This document shows, in pieces, positions 45,450-54,667 of a stretch of DNA of 64,000 bases. The notes below the pieces were generated by a model. The model had not been told where the DNA came from, made no database searches, and saw nothing but the letters and a program-made list of their open reading frames with translations. Source of the stretch: Desulfuromusa kysingii. Its GTDB lineage: Bacteria > Desulfobacterota > Desulfuromonadia > Desulfuromonadales > Geopsychrobacteraceae. Made by a program: the position numbers and the translations under genes. How positions within the stretch are numbered: the first letter of the stretch is position 1; every line of letters begins with the position of its first letter. The DNA lies in assembly GCF_900107645.1 (NCBI RefSeq), contig NZ_FNQN01000001.1:455390-519389 (forward strand). Direction: 5' to 3'.

Positions 45450-46646
45450 TTGATATCGGCCAATAGATTGATCCCGTCCCCACTAAAATCATGGCAACGT
45501 CCAGAATTGTTACTCTTTCTCATGGCGTTTGCAGTCCCTTTAAGTTTCGCCGCTTGGCAGGCTTTATTGAACAATTTTGCGATTGAAAGAGCAGCATTTA
45601 CCGGCAAGGAGATGGGGATGCTGCAATCGTTGCGGGAAATCCCCGGTTTTCTTGCTTTCGGTGTTGTGTTTCTGTTGCTCGTGGTCCGGGAGCAACGTCT
45701 AGCAACAATTTCTTTGCTGTTGTTGGGGATGGGAACTGCTCTGACAGGTTTCTTTCCATCGGTCGTTGGTCTTTATGTGACCACGGTGATGATGTCTCTT
45801 GGATTTCATTATTATGAAACCATGCAGACATCTTTAACCCAGCAATGGATTGAGAAAGGGCGGGCTGCCGAATTCTTTGGCCGGCTCATCGCTGTTGGTT
45901 CGGTTGCGGCGATTGTGGTTTTTATTTTGATCTGGCTGGGGACAAACTTTTTTAATATTGATTATCGCTGGCTCTATCTTGCTTTCGGGGGGATGACCGT
46001 CATTATTGCTTTAACGGTATGGGTGATATTTCCCGCCTTTCCTCAGCACAGCGTGCAGCACAAACATATGCTCCTGCGCCGGCGCTATTGGCTTTACTAT
46101 GCGCTGGTTTTTATGTCAGGCGCCAGGCGGCAGATATTTATGGTCTTTGCCGGATTTTTGATGGTGGAAAAGTTTGGCTTTACCGTCAGCAATATCGCCA
46201 TGTTATTTATGCTGAATGCTTCGTTCAATGTTCTCTTTGCCCGCAAAATTGGCCGTTTGATCGCTCGGTTTGGTGAACGGAATGCTTTGTTGGTGGAATA
46301 TACCGGGTTATTCTTTGTCTTTGTGGGTTATGCTTTAGTTGATGTCGCTTGGGCTGGCGCCTCTCTCTATATCTTGGATCACCTGTTTTTTGCTCTGGCA
46401 ATCAGCATTAAAACCTATTTTCAAAAGATTGCTGCCCCCGAAGATATTGCTTCAACCGCCGGAGTGAGTTTCACCATCAATCATGTTGCTGCGGTCTGTC
46501 TCCCCGTGTTTTTTGGGCTTCTCTGGCTCACCTCAACCTCTTTGGTTTTTTATGTCGGGGCCTTGCTGGCTTTGGTTTCATTGTCCCTTTCACTGTTGAT
46601 CCCCCGATTTCCGCAACAAGGTCGAGAAACCCTTCTGAGTCATTGA
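45450..46646 (+). CDS. Major facilitator superfamily transporter
   Basis: 398 aa with 10-12 predicted transmembrane helices and an MFS-like central loop (PAFPQHSVQHKHMLLRRR). The start is a TTG with no clear ribosome site; the next in-frame ATG at 45522 would remove the first helix, so I keep the TTG. The substrate is unknown. Co-oriented with the LysR gene. Confidence 0.75.
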   Translation: MISANRLIPSPLKSWQRPELLLFLMAFAVPLSFAAWQALLNNFAIERAAFTGKEMGMLQSLREIPGFLAFGVVFLLLVVREQRLATISLLLLGMGTALTGFFPSVVGLYVTTVMMSLGFHYYETMQTSLTQQWIEKGRAAEFFGRLIAVGSVAAIVVFILIWLGTNFFNIDYRWLYLAFGGMTVIIALTVWVIFPAFPQHSVQHKHMLLRRRYWLYYALVFMSGARRQIFMVFAGFLMVEKFGFTVSNIAMLFMLNASFNVLFARKIGRLIARFGERNALLVEYTGLFFVFVGYALVDVAWAGASLYILDHLFFALAISIKTYFQKIAAPEDIASTAGVSFTINHVAAVCLPVFFGLLWLTSTSLVFYVGALLALVSLSLSLLIPRFPQQGRETLLSH

Positions 46647-46767
46647 CGACTTTTGTCGCAGCTATTTGTTTGTTTCCGGAGAATAATTCCACATTATTTT
46701 ATGTGGTTCAGTTTTTTGTCAGAACGTCATGGTAGGTTTAGTAAACCTTTACGTGAAAGGCAGGAAA

Positions 46768-47169
46768 ATGGAGAGAAAAGCTCTGGTCGTTGATGATGAT
46801 GTTTATTGTCTGGATATCTTTATTGAATACCTGCAGGACAAAGGCTTTAATGTTGCGTCTTCTCTGAATCCCACCTGTCTGTTGATTGAAAAAAAGCTCG
46901 CCAAATGCCCCATGGACGTCCCTTGTTTTGGCATTATCCTTTCTGATAACCAGATGCCTGAGATGACTGGTCTGGAATTTTTTCAATATCAGAGCCAGAG
47001 AGGCTGTAAAATTCCTGTTCACCGCAAAGCTCTGATATCTGGTGATATCTCTCCGAAAGAACGGGATATTGCTGAAGGTATGGGTTGTCAATTATTTCAA
47101 AAACCAACCTCACTTGAATCTATCGACGCGTGGATTGATTCTGTTCTAGACGAACGTGTTAATTTGTAG
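46768..47169 (+). CDS. Stand-alone response regulator receiver
   Basis: 133 aa from the ATG at 46768 (AGGAAA upstream). A single receiver domain: VVDDD acidic pocket, phospho-acceptor Asp in LSDNQMPEM, and the conserved Lys in FQKPTS. No output domain, so it would act through protein contacts. No kinase gene beside it. Confidence 0.82.
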   Translation: MERKALVVDDDVYCLDIFIEYLQDKGFNVASSLNPTCLLIEKKLAKCPMDVPCFGIILSDNQMPEMTGLEFFQYQSQRGCKIPVHRKALISGDISPKERDIAEGMGCQLFQKPTSLESIDAWIDSVLDERVNL

Positions 47170-47253
47170 TGATGCGCGCTGGAGTCTATCCGGGGAGCAG
47201 GCCAATCATCGCTGAATCAGCGTCGATTGGCAACGTTGCTGCTGGGTGAAGAT

Positions 47254-48261
47254 TCAATATCCCAGAAGTGTGAACGAACCGAAGACCATCTGCCAACAAC
47301 TGATAAGTAGAAATATCAGTGTTGCCCACAGTGAAAACCATAGCCAGTTTCTCTCAATCCTGTCGACCTCTTTTTCTATGCTTTCATGCTGACGTAACGG
47401 CTGACAGATCCCCGGGAGCATCCCATATAAGGTGGCGATAAATAGGGCCGCATAGATAGGATAGCCAACATAACCATAATGGCTCTGGAGCATATCAAAG
47501 GGGCAATGGTGGCTGGGCATTTGATAGATGTAAAGGGAGATAAATGAGATGATTGCACCTAACGAGATAAAGAGCATGAGTACGGCTGTCATAAACAGCA
47601 GGGGTCTCAGGATGGTTGCTTTAAACCTGAGACAGGCAGATAAAACGATCAAGTGAGTGCCCGTCATGGAAAAAAATAACAGCATCGCCTGTCGAGCGGG
47701 CATTCCCGCCAGCTCACTGACGACACTTTCTCCGTCCGCACTAAACAACGAGCCGCAACATGAGGTGATGATCTCTGGTTGTAACCCACGGAAATAGCGC
47801 CACTGAAGATAGCCATCCAGTGCCACAAGAGGAGTGAGTAATAAGAGAGCAAAGTATTTTTGTCGTACCAATGGGCAATCCTCTGTTCGCTGATCGAGAC
47901 GGTTCAAGATCACCCAGAGGGCTGCGGCAAACAGTAATATTCCCTTGATGAGAAGAACCAACCAGCCGACCAGATTGGCATTCAAGGACCCCGTAGCGCA
48001 CATGGCACCGACAAACAGTTGATGGATATCCTCAGCGGTGGCGATAAACAAGAATGCTGAGAAAATTTGAAATCCAAGAGCATAATTCACCAGGGTGGAG
48101 ACCAACCAGGTTTTCCGTTCCAGAATGATTTGCCCTTCTGAACTGCTGCTGGCATCCCAACTTAAAAGGATCCTGATCCCTAGCCCGCTGGCTATCAACA
48201 TCACCAGCAGGGTAAGGAGTGATCCACTAAGGAGAGAGAGAATTCCCGGATGCAGAATCAT
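47254..48261 (-). CDS. Polytopic membrane protein with Cys/His motifs, NosL/ABC operon
   Basis: 335 aa, about 8 transmembrane helices. Two motifs stand out in otherwise hydrophobic sequence: SCCGSLF (C168, C169) and HHCPFDM (H251, H252, C253), positioned in predicted extracytoplasmic loops or helix ends. They could bind copper or a heme/disulfide partner. I do not recognise the family. It is the last gene of a six-gene operon with an ABC transporter and NosL proteins, overlapping the ABC ATPase gene by 4 bases. Confidence 0.7.
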   Translation of the reverse strand: MILHPGILSLLSGSLLTLLVMLIASGLGIRILLSWDASSSSEGQIILERKTWLVSTLVNYALGFQIFSAFLFIATAEDIHQLFVGAMCATGSLNANLVGWLVLLIKGILLFAAALWVILNRLDQRTEDCPLVRQKYFALLLLTPLVALDGYLQWRYFRGLQPEIITSCCGSLFSADGESVVSELAGMPARQAMLLFFSMTGTHLIVLSACLRFKATILRPLLFMTAVLMLFISLGAIISFISLYIYQMPSHHCPFDMLQSHYGYVGYPIYAALFIATLYGMLPGICQPLRQHESIEKEVDRIERNWLWFSLWATLIFLLISCWQMVFGSFTLLGY

Positions 48262-48950
48262 TGGTTTTTGTCCTCGACAATTTCGCCATGGCGTAAACTG
48301 ACACGCCGCTGAATCAATGGTGACTGATAGATAGCTGGGTCGTGGGTGGCAATGATAATGGTTTTTCCTTCGGTATTCAGGTTGGCTAAAATACCCAGCA
48401 GAATTTCAGACAAGTTACTGTCGAGGTGAGCTGTGGGTTCATCAGCGATAATAATATCCGGGTTGGCAACTAACGCTCGAGCTATGGCAACCCGTTGCTG
48501 TTCTCCGCCAGAGAGCTGCTTCACTTTTTTTCTCATCATTTTCTGCAACTCAAACCGCTCCAGAACTGCGCCCGCTGTTTTTTTCATCACACGGAACGAT
48601 TGATTTGAAGGGTAGAGCGGTAACATCACGTTTTCCAGGACACTGACGTCGCGCAACAGATTGTATTGTTGGAAGACGAAGCCAAATGATGTGCGCCTGA
48701 TTTGCGCCAGAAATCGTTCTGGAAGTTTGGAGACCAGGCGCCCACGTAATTGAATGCTTCCTGATGTCGGTTTCGACATACAGCCAAGCAGGCTGAGTAA
48801 CGTGGTTTTTCCGGAGCCACTCGGTCCAGTGAGGGCAACAACTTCACCTGCGGTAATCTTTAAAGAGATGTCCCGCAAGGCAATGACTTCATCGGGTTGA
48901 TGGCGATGATAAATTTTATTCAGGTTTGTAATCGTCAGTAAAGGCGACAT
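48258..48950 (-). CDS. ABC transporter ATP-binding protein, MacB/LolD type
   Basis: 230 aa. Walker A GPSGSGKTT (about 41-49), signature LSGGEQQRVAIARA, Walker B IIIADEPTAHLDSN. The MacB/LolD/FtsE branch pairs with FtsX-like permeases that work in the envelope without classical transport. Here the permease is the next upstream gene. Likely acts on the NosL-type proteins or the membrane protein of this operon (inference). Confidence 0.9.
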   Translation of the reverse strand: MSPLLTITNLNKIYHRHQPDEVIALRDISLKITAGEVVALTGPSGSGKTTLLSLLGCMSKPTSGSIQLRGRLVSKLPERFLAQIRRTSFGFVFQQYNLLRDVSVLENVMLPLYPSNQSFRVMKKTAGAVLERFELQKMMRKKVKQLSGGEQQRVAIARALVANPDIIIADEPTAHLDSNLSEILLGILANLNTEGKTIIIATHDPAIYQSPLIQRRVSLRHGEIVEDKNQ

Positions 48951-48953
48951 ATC

Positions 48954-50111
48954 TCAGCCTCTCATTATCTGTTCGGGGTCGGTCACAGCCGTTTTCCAGG
49001 ATGGAATGATAGTGCAGACAAGATAAGGGCCGATGGTCAGGAATGCGAGGACAAATAGCTGGTAAAAATCGATAGCGGGGGTGAGTTGAAATTTTGGGAA
49101 CAGAACCGACCACCCTTTAAGTAGTGGCACCAGTGCCGGTGCAGCGAAAACAAAAACATGAATCCAGGCGGCAAGGATACCCAGCAGAAAGGATGTCAAG
49201 GAGAGGACGAGTCCCTCCCAGAACTTGGCGGTGAGAACGTCAGCCGTTTCCCAGCCCAGTGCTTTCAGGATACCGATTTCCTGTTTCTCTGTGGCACTGA
49301 TTCCAGTCGCCTTGTCCCAAGCCAGGATGCAGAAAGAGATCAGCGCGGCAATCGCAACGGCAAGCATCATCCCGCTCCGCCAGTTGAACAGTGTGTCGTA
49401 GGTATGGAGAATTTCATCACGGCTGATGGGGCGGGTGTCAGGAAGCAAGTATTTAATTTTCTTTGCCAACGTTTTTATTTCACGCGGATTGTAGACCTCA
49501 ACAACCAGATCAGTGGCCATTTCTGGATCCATCGAAAAAAATGTTCTTAAGGTTGTCTCTGGCAGAATAACCAGATCGTTGGTTAACAGGCTGGACTCTG
49601 CTTGAAAGATGCCGGTAATTTTAAACCTGTTGCTCTTTTGTTCGTTGTCTTCAAGGACCAGGTTGTCGCCAATGGCAGGGCCAAAGGCATCAGCAACCCC
49701 CTTGCCGATAGCACATTCTTGCGGGTTTTCTGGTAGGTTCCCATCCAATAACAGCAATTCTGCTGGCGGATTGTTGCTCCCGATTAAGGTCAGATTGGCT
49801 TTGATCAAAGAATCATAGTAATAACCCCAGACTCTTGGAGTTACCGATTTGACGCCTGGCAGGTGTTTGATGGTTGTGGTGTAGTGCGTCGGAATTAAAT
49901 CGTGACGACCCGCAGAAATCCGTTGAACAGTCAGAGCCGGGGCTTCAGTCAAACTTCCGGTGGCCTCCTCTTTTAACGCATGGGTTAAAAATAACACCGA
50001 GCCGAGAGTGGCAATTGTGAAGGCGTAGACAACGATCAGAGAGAAGTTTTTTGCTTTCCGGCGGATCAGGCTGGAGAGGGTATATTCGAGTATTTTTAAT
50101 TGCCGGCGCAT
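48954..50111 (-). CDS. FtsX-like ABC permease
   Basis: 385 aa, with the MacB_PCD/FtsX layout: transmembrane helix 1 (about 23-45), a large periplasmic domain (45-255), then three helices at about 265-285, 310-340 and 350-372. The transmembrane part contains TEKQEIGILKALGWETADV, the usual FtsX coupling segment. Partner of the ATPase downstream; ends 3 bases before it. Confidence 0.85.
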   Translation of the reverse strand: MRRQLKILEYTLSSLIRRKAKNFSLIVVYAFTIATLGSVLFLTHALKEEATGSLTEAPALTVQRISAGRHDLIPTHYTTTIKHLPGVKSVTPRVWGYYYDSLIKANLTLIGSNNPPAELLLLDGNLPENPQECAIGKGVADAFGPAIGDNLVLEDNEQKSNRFKITGIFQAESSLLTNDLVILPETTLRTFFSMDPEMATDLVVEVYNPREIKTLAKKIKYLLPDTRPISRDEILHTYDTLFNWRSGMMLAVAIAALISFCILAWDKATGISATEKQEIGILKALGWETADVLTAKFWEGLVLSLTSFLLGILAAWIHVFVFAAPALVPLLKGWSVLFPKFQLTPAIDFYQLFVLAFLTIGPYLVCTIIPSWKTAVTDPEQIMRG

Positions 50112-50428
50112 CAGTCCTGCTTCTCTGTTGAAGGTTGAATTCGAACCTGGCTGGCAAATCCAATCGGTCGCGGAGGAATCATCGATCCCGTTGGGAAGTG
50201 CTCAAATGCGCCGGGAAAATCCTGAAATGCGGCAAAGACATCGGCCTGAGTGGGGTGCCTGGTATAGCGTGCTTCACTGCTAAGGGAGAGGTCGCTAATG
50301 CCCAGAACTTTCACTAGTTGCCGCTTTGCAGATGGATCACTGCTCTGAGTTGTCCCGACTAACAACAAACTGGTCGTTGCCGCTGCCAAAAAGGTGGTCA
50401 ATGCCAAATAAGCGATTGCGCGGATCAT
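50111..50428 (-). CDS. Small membrane-anchored protein of unknown function, NosL/ABC operon
   Basis: 105 aa: N-terminal transmembrane helix (about 3-25, a signal anchor), then a soluble periplasmic stretch (SSEARYTRHPTQADVFAAFQD...). No cysteines. One-base overlaps with the genes on both sides show coupled translation within the operon. No family recognised. It may act as a partner of the permease or of NosL. Confidence 0.6.
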   Translation of the reverse strand: MIRAIAYLALTTFLAAATTSLLLVGTTQSSDPSAKRQLVKVLGISDLSLSSEARYTRHPTQADVFAAFQDFPGAFEHFPTGSMIPPRPIGFASQVRIQPSTEKQD

Positions 50429-50904
50429 CAGTTCGGCGGCAATAGGTCAAGGGTTATCTGCTCAAATGTCAGGATCTGTGAACCAGAGTGATCACGCATG
50501 AAAGTTTCCGCTAACTCTTTTCCTGCAACCGGGATCAATTCTTTGCCCATCGGTCCGTAGACATCACTGCCTGCGACAAAAAAGACTTCATCCACTAGCA
50601 TGAACTGAGCGCGGTAATATTCGGTCACATAAATTGCGGTAATCTCTCCTTTGGTCCCTTCACCTTCGCCCTCCGGCAATTCCAGATAATAACGGAACAG
50701 GTCTTTGCAGCCGTCAAAGAAGATTTGCTGACCATCTTTAAGGACAATTGTGGCAATCCAGTCGGGGTAGGGGGCGACAAACATCCCGCAAACGGGGCAG
50801 CGATCTTTTGGCCCTGGCATCTTGGGGCCCGCAGATAGAGCGGCAGTGGAGAACAAGCCGACAAGACAAACCATCACGAAGATTTTTTTAAGGAGTCTCT
50901 TCAT
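50428..50904 (-). CDS. NosL-family copper-binding protein
   Basis: 158 aa. Signal peptide at residues 1-25, then PKDRCPVCGM, the copper-binding CxxCGM motif of NosL, and a typical NosL body (QIFFDGCKDLFRYYL). In nos operons NosL delivers Cu(I) to nitrous oxide reductase; no nosZ is in this window. The start has a GGAG-like site. Five bases downstream of the next NosL-like gene. Confidence 0.85.
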   Translation of the reverse strand: MKRLLKKIFVMVCLVGLFSTAALSAGPKMPGPKDRCPVCGMFVAPYPDWIATIVLKDGQQIFFDGCKDLFRYYLELPEGEGEGTKGEITAIYVTEYYRAQFMLVDEVFFVAGSDVYGPMGKELIPVAGKELAETFMRDHSGSQILTFEQITLDLLPPN

Positions 50905-50909
50905 GGGCT

Positions 50910-51422
50910 TTATTGTTTCTTCATTTTCATCTTCTTCATGGCCCTCATTTTACGAATTCGCTGGGTATCCTGGTACATGTCTTCGTAACTGGCTTTCATG
51001 GCTTGATCAAAATTGGCAATGACACCACCATGACTGGCAATAAAAGCCTCAGCATCGGACTGCTGTGCAAAAGCCCATTTGGCTCTCGAGGTCATCACTC
51101 CCTGTTTGTCACCACCAAGAACCCATACCGCTGTTTCAGCGGTGAGAAGTGTTCCGGTCTGATAGTCAGCGACAAAGAGATGTTTCGGTACGCGATCAAT
51201 CGCATTGGCGAACTCAAGAGCCATACAGTGAATACTGCAGGTGCCGACTTCGCTACCATCCTCATATTCCACCAGCATGCGACTGTGACCAAACTTGGTT
51301 CGATCCATCCCGCAATAACTGCAGGTGGCGTGGACAACTTGATCCTGATGTTGTTGCGCTAGAGCAGGAGAGCCCGTCAGACTGAGCAGGAGGATAAATA
51401 GCAGAGCCGATAATCTTTTCAT
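50910..51422 (-). CDS. NosL-family protein, second copy
   Basis: 170 aa from ATG 51422, with AGAGGTG upstream; an in-frame codon at 51518 adds a tail with no homology. Signal peptide (LSALLFILLLSLTG... ending at ALAQQ), then ATCSYCGMDRTKFGHSR, the NosL copper motif, and GTCSIHCMALEF with two further cysteines. Basic C-terminus (MRAMKKMKMKKQ). First gene of the six-gene operon, divergent from the SCO/oxidase operon. Confidence 0.8.
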   Translation of the reverse strand: MKRLSALLFILLLSLTGSPALAQQHQDQVVHATCSYCGMDRTKFGHSRMLVEYEDGSEVGTCSIHCMALEFANAIDRVPKHLFVADYQTGTLLTAETAVWVLGGDKQGVMTSRAKWAFAQQSDAEAFIASHGGVIANFDQAMKASYEDMYQDTQRIRKMRAMKKMKMKKQ

Positions 51423-51689
51423 CTGGACACCTCTTGGGACAGGGTAGTTGATTGACAATGTGACGAACGGAAAAATGTTTTGTATGAATTTTATACCATG
51501 GAACCGATAACTCAACAAATGGCGCTGTAATTATTTGTGAATTCAGCGCCAGAAGTTTGCGATTAATGACAATAACGTTTTTTTTAGAAAAAGTTATTTG
51601 CTAAAGTTGATCATTTTGGTAAGCTTTACATCTGTTTTTATTCTGTTAGAGTATGGAAACTATACATTGATATTTTCCAGGGAGGCCTT

Positions 51690-52448
51690 TTGCTGCACAA
51701 AGTTTTATTATTACTGTTGTTCCTCTTGGTGGCTACACCGGTATTTGCGACAGACGGACGGGTTGAGTTGGTTGAACGTCTCGGAGAGAAAATCCCTCTG
51801 CAGTTGAATTTTGTTGATTCGACTGGTGTCAATGTCAGTCTGGAAGAGCTGGTCGATCGTCCGACTCTGATTGTCCCGGTGTTCTATGATTGCCGCAATG
51901 TTTGTAATATGATGCTGGGAACTCTTTCCGCTGTTCTGCCAGAAGTTAAGATGGAGCCGGGTGAAGCATATAATGTTATAACTTTTAGCTTTGATCCCTT
52001 AGAGACTCCCGCAATGGCGGCCCACAGTAAGCAGACATTTCTGACGGCAATGCAAGCGCCTTTCCCGAAACAAGCATGGCGTTTTCTTACTGGCACGCAA
52101 GAAAATATCCTGCAGTTGACGGATGCAGCCGGTTACTATTTTAAAAAAGAGGGTGACGAATTTCTCCACCCGATCACCGCGTTTATCGTGACCAAAGACG
52201 GAACCATTGTCCGCTATCTGCCGGGACAGAGGTTTTCAGCTATTGATATGTCGATGGCTTTATTTGAAGCAAGCGAGGGTCGCATCGGTAAACCGATCCG
52301 TCAGGCTTTGCAGTTTTGTTTCAGTTATGACCCGGAAGGTCGCCGCTACGTATTTAATCTGATGCGAGTGAGTGGCACGGTTATCTTGTTAACTCTTGGC
52401 AGCTTTTTGCTCTTTCTTATTTTGAGCGGTAGAAAGAAGAAAAAATGA
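51690..52448 (+). CDS. SCO1/SenC-type copper chaperone
   Basis: 252 aa. Signal peptide at 1-20, a thioredoxin-fold domain with the CxxxC copper site C68-x3-C72 (YDCRNVCNMM) and a later His in DEFLHPI, then an unusual C-terminal transmembrane helix (about 227-247) instead of an N-terminal anchor. SCO proteins load copper into the CuA site of oxidase subunit II. Starts TTG after GGAGG; overlaps ctaD by 4 bases. Confidence 0.88.
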   Translation: MLHKVLLLLLFLLVATPVFATDGRVELVERLGEKIPLQLNFVDSTGVNVSLEELVDRPTLIVPVFYDCRNVCNMMLGTLSAVLPEVKMEPGEAYNVITFSFDPLETPAMAAHSKQTFLTAMQAPFPKQAWRFLTGTQENILQLTDAAGYYFKKEGDEFLHPITAFIVTKDGTIVRYLPGQRFSAIDMSMALFEASEGRIGKPIRQALQFCFSYDPEGRRYVFNLMRVSGTVILLTLGSFLLFLILSGRKKKK

Positions 52449-54070
52449 CAAATGAGCCTCTAAAATACACCGGTTTTTACAGCGAAAGTCCCCGCCCTGG
52501 AATCCTTGGTTGGCTTTTGTCTACTGACCATAAGCGGATCGGTATCATGTACCTTGTCTGCATCGTGACAATGTTTCTTGTTGCCATGTGTCTAGGTCTT
52601 GCTCTGAGACTGGAGTTGATCGCACCGGGCCCGACGATCATGGGGCCGCAGACCTATAATGCGACTTTTACGGTCCATGGCATTATCATGATCTTTCTGT
52701 TTATTATCCCGAGTATCCCGGCGGCTTTCGGTAATCTGGTCTTACCGATTCAAATCGGGGCCAGAGATGTCTCTTTTCCGAAGCTGAACCTTCTCTCCTG
52801 GTATTGTTATATTATTGGTGGAATTCTTGCTGTCATCTCTATCTTTGCTGGCGGTGGAGCACCAGATACGGGTTGGACTTTCTATGTCCCGTTCAGTACC
52901 CAGACCACGACCAACGTCAATCTTGCCGTCACCGGGGCGCTGATGCTGGGTTTTTCTTCCATGTTGACCGGGATAAATTTTGTCACCACAATTCACCGTT
53001 TACGTGCAGAAGGGATGGGCTGGGGACGGCTGCCAATGTTTGTTTGGACTCTCTACTCTACGGCCTGGATACAAATACTTGCGACCCCGATGCTCGGGAT
53101 TACCCTGATATTGATTGTCTTGGAACGTGTTTTCGGGGCGGGGTTGTTTGATGCTGCCCGTGGTGGTGATCCTATTCTTTATCAGCATCTATTCTGGATC
53201 TATTCGCACCCTGCCGTTTATATTATGATCCTCCCTGGGATGGGGGTTATCTCAGAGATTATCCCAACTTTCTCCCGAAAACCTTTGTTCGGTTACTGGG
53301 CTATGGCTTTTTCCAGCCTGGCTATTGCTTTTGCTGGGTCTCTGGTGTGGGCGCATCATATGTATGCCAGTGGCATGAGTGACTTTGCCATTCTGGTCTT
53401 TTCATTTTTGACATTTATTGTGGCTATTCCGAGTGCAATAAAAGTTTTCAACTGGGTTTCAACGCTCTACAAAGGGTCTATTCAGTTAGCTCCGCCAATG
53501 TTACACGCCCTTGCTTTTATCTTTAACTTTGCGATTGGCGGTCTGGGTGGTTTGGCTCTGGGAGCTGCAGCCAGTGATATCCATTTGCATGATACGACTT
53601 TTGTCGTGGGCCATTTTCATTACACCATGTTTGGTGGAACGGGCTTTGCCTTTTTTGCCGCGCTCCACTACTGGCTACCGAAATTTACTGGACGCATGTA
53701 TAACCACAAAATTGCTGTGATCAGTTGGGGGCTGGTGTTCGTCGGTTTTAACGTCACCTATATGGCGATGCAAGCTGTCGGTGTTCAGGGGATGCCGCGA
53801 CGCTACTATGATTATTTACCTGAGTTCATGCCTCTGAATGTTGTCTCCACTGTAGGATCCTGGGTTCTTGCCATAGGCCTGGTGATGATGTTCGTCAATC
53901 TTTGGAATGGTATTCGTCGGGGCCATCCCGTTGGTAAAAACCCATGGGGCAGTGCGACTTTGGAATGGACAATCCCTTCACCGCCACCAATGGAAAACTT
54001 TGGTGAAGAGGATCCGATCGTGACCAAAGGTCCTTATGATTATAAAGGGGTTGTTGCCGATGAGTATTGA
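52445..54070 (+). CDS. ctaD: Cytochrome c oxidase subunit I, A2-type heme-copper oxidase
   Basis: 541 aa, 12 transmembrane helices. Heme and CuB ligands are visible: VHGIIM (low-spin heme), YSHPAVY (CuB His cross-linked Tyr region; the YSHPxV form marks the A2 subfamily and replaces the Glu of the D-channel), WAHHMYASG (CuB) and VGHFHYTMFGG (high- and low-spin heme His). Reduces O2 to water, pumping protons. First structural subunit of the operon after SCO. Confidence 0.96.
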   Translation: MTNEPLKYTGFYSESPRPGILGWLLSTDHKRIGIMYLVCIVTMFLVAMCLGLALRLELIAPGPTIMGPQTYNATFTVHGIIMIFLFIIPSIPAAFGNLVLPIQIGARDVSFPKLNLLSWYCYIIGGILAVISIFAGGGAPDTGWTFYVPFSTQTTTNVNLAVTGALMLGFSSMLTGINFVTTIHRLRAEGMGWGRLPMFVWTLYSTAWIQILATPMLGITLILIVLERVFGAGLFDAARGGDPILYQHLFWIYSHPAVYIMILPGMGVISEIIPTFSRKPLFGYWAMAFSSLAIAFAGSLVWAHHMYASGMSDFAILVFSFLTFIVAIPSAIKVFNWVSTLYKGSIQLAPPMLHALAFIFNFAIGGLGGLALGAAASDIHLHDTTFVVGHFHYTMFGGTGFAFFAALHYWLPKFTGRMYNHKIAVISWGLVFVGFNVTYMAMQAVGVQGMPRRYYDYLPEFMPLNVVSTVGSWVLAIGLVMMFVNLWNGIRRGHPVGKNPWGSATLEWTIPSPPPMENFGEEDPIVTKGPYDYKGVVADEY

Positions 54071-54659
54071 ACACCGTGATGATACAGGTGCCCGCTTTGG
54101 TATGTGGTTGTTTCTTTATACCGAAGTGATCCTCTTCAGCGGGCTATTTATCCTCTATTCTGTTGGATTGGCTAAATTTCCACAGCAATTTGCAGAAGCG
54201 AGCCATAAGCTGAATATCTATTTTGGAACAATTAATACCCTGGTCCTGTTAACCAGCAGTTTAACCATCGCTTTGGCGATTACAGCGATTCAAAAAAATA
54301 AAATAAAGCTCACTCTGAATCTGTGCTTTGTTACAATTTTTCTGGCCATTGTCTTTTTGATTAATAAATACTTTGAGTGGTCTGCCGAGATTGGTCATGG
54401 CATTTATCCTGGGTCTGAACATCTAGCAGAGATGGGACCTGGAATCACTGCATTTTTTAACCTCTATTACTTTACTGCCGGTCTGCATGGGTTCCATATC
54501 TTGATTGGCGGTACTCTGATTGCTGTTGTTGCAACATTGATTGCCAAAGGTAAGGTGACCAGTGATCGCTACACATTGCTGGAAAACAGTGCCCTTTATT
54601 GGCACCTGGTCGATCTGGTCTGGATCTTCCTGTTTCCGCTTTACTATTTGATTCTGTGA
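54060..54659 (+). CDS. ctaE: Cytochrome c oxidase subunit III
   Basis: 199 aa, five or more transmembrane helices. Typical motifs: GMWLFLYTEVILFSGLF at the N-terminus, LLTSSLTIALAI, FTAGLHGFHILIGG, WHLVDLVWIFLFPLYY at the C-terminus. The ATG overlaps the last codons of ctaD, so the two are translated together. Shorter than the seven-helix form, common in the bacterial class. Confidence 0.92.
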   Translation: MSIEHRDDTGARFGMWLFLYTEVILFSGLFILYSVGLAKFPQQFAEASHKLNIYFGTINTLVLLTSSLTIALAITAIQKNKIKLTLNLCFVTIFLAIVFLINKYFEWSAEIGHGIYPGSEHLAEMGPGITAFFNLYYFTAGLHGFHILIGGTLIAVVATLIAKGKVTSDRYTLLENSALYWHLVDLVWIFLFPLYYLIL

Positions 54660-54667
54660 GGTGATCT

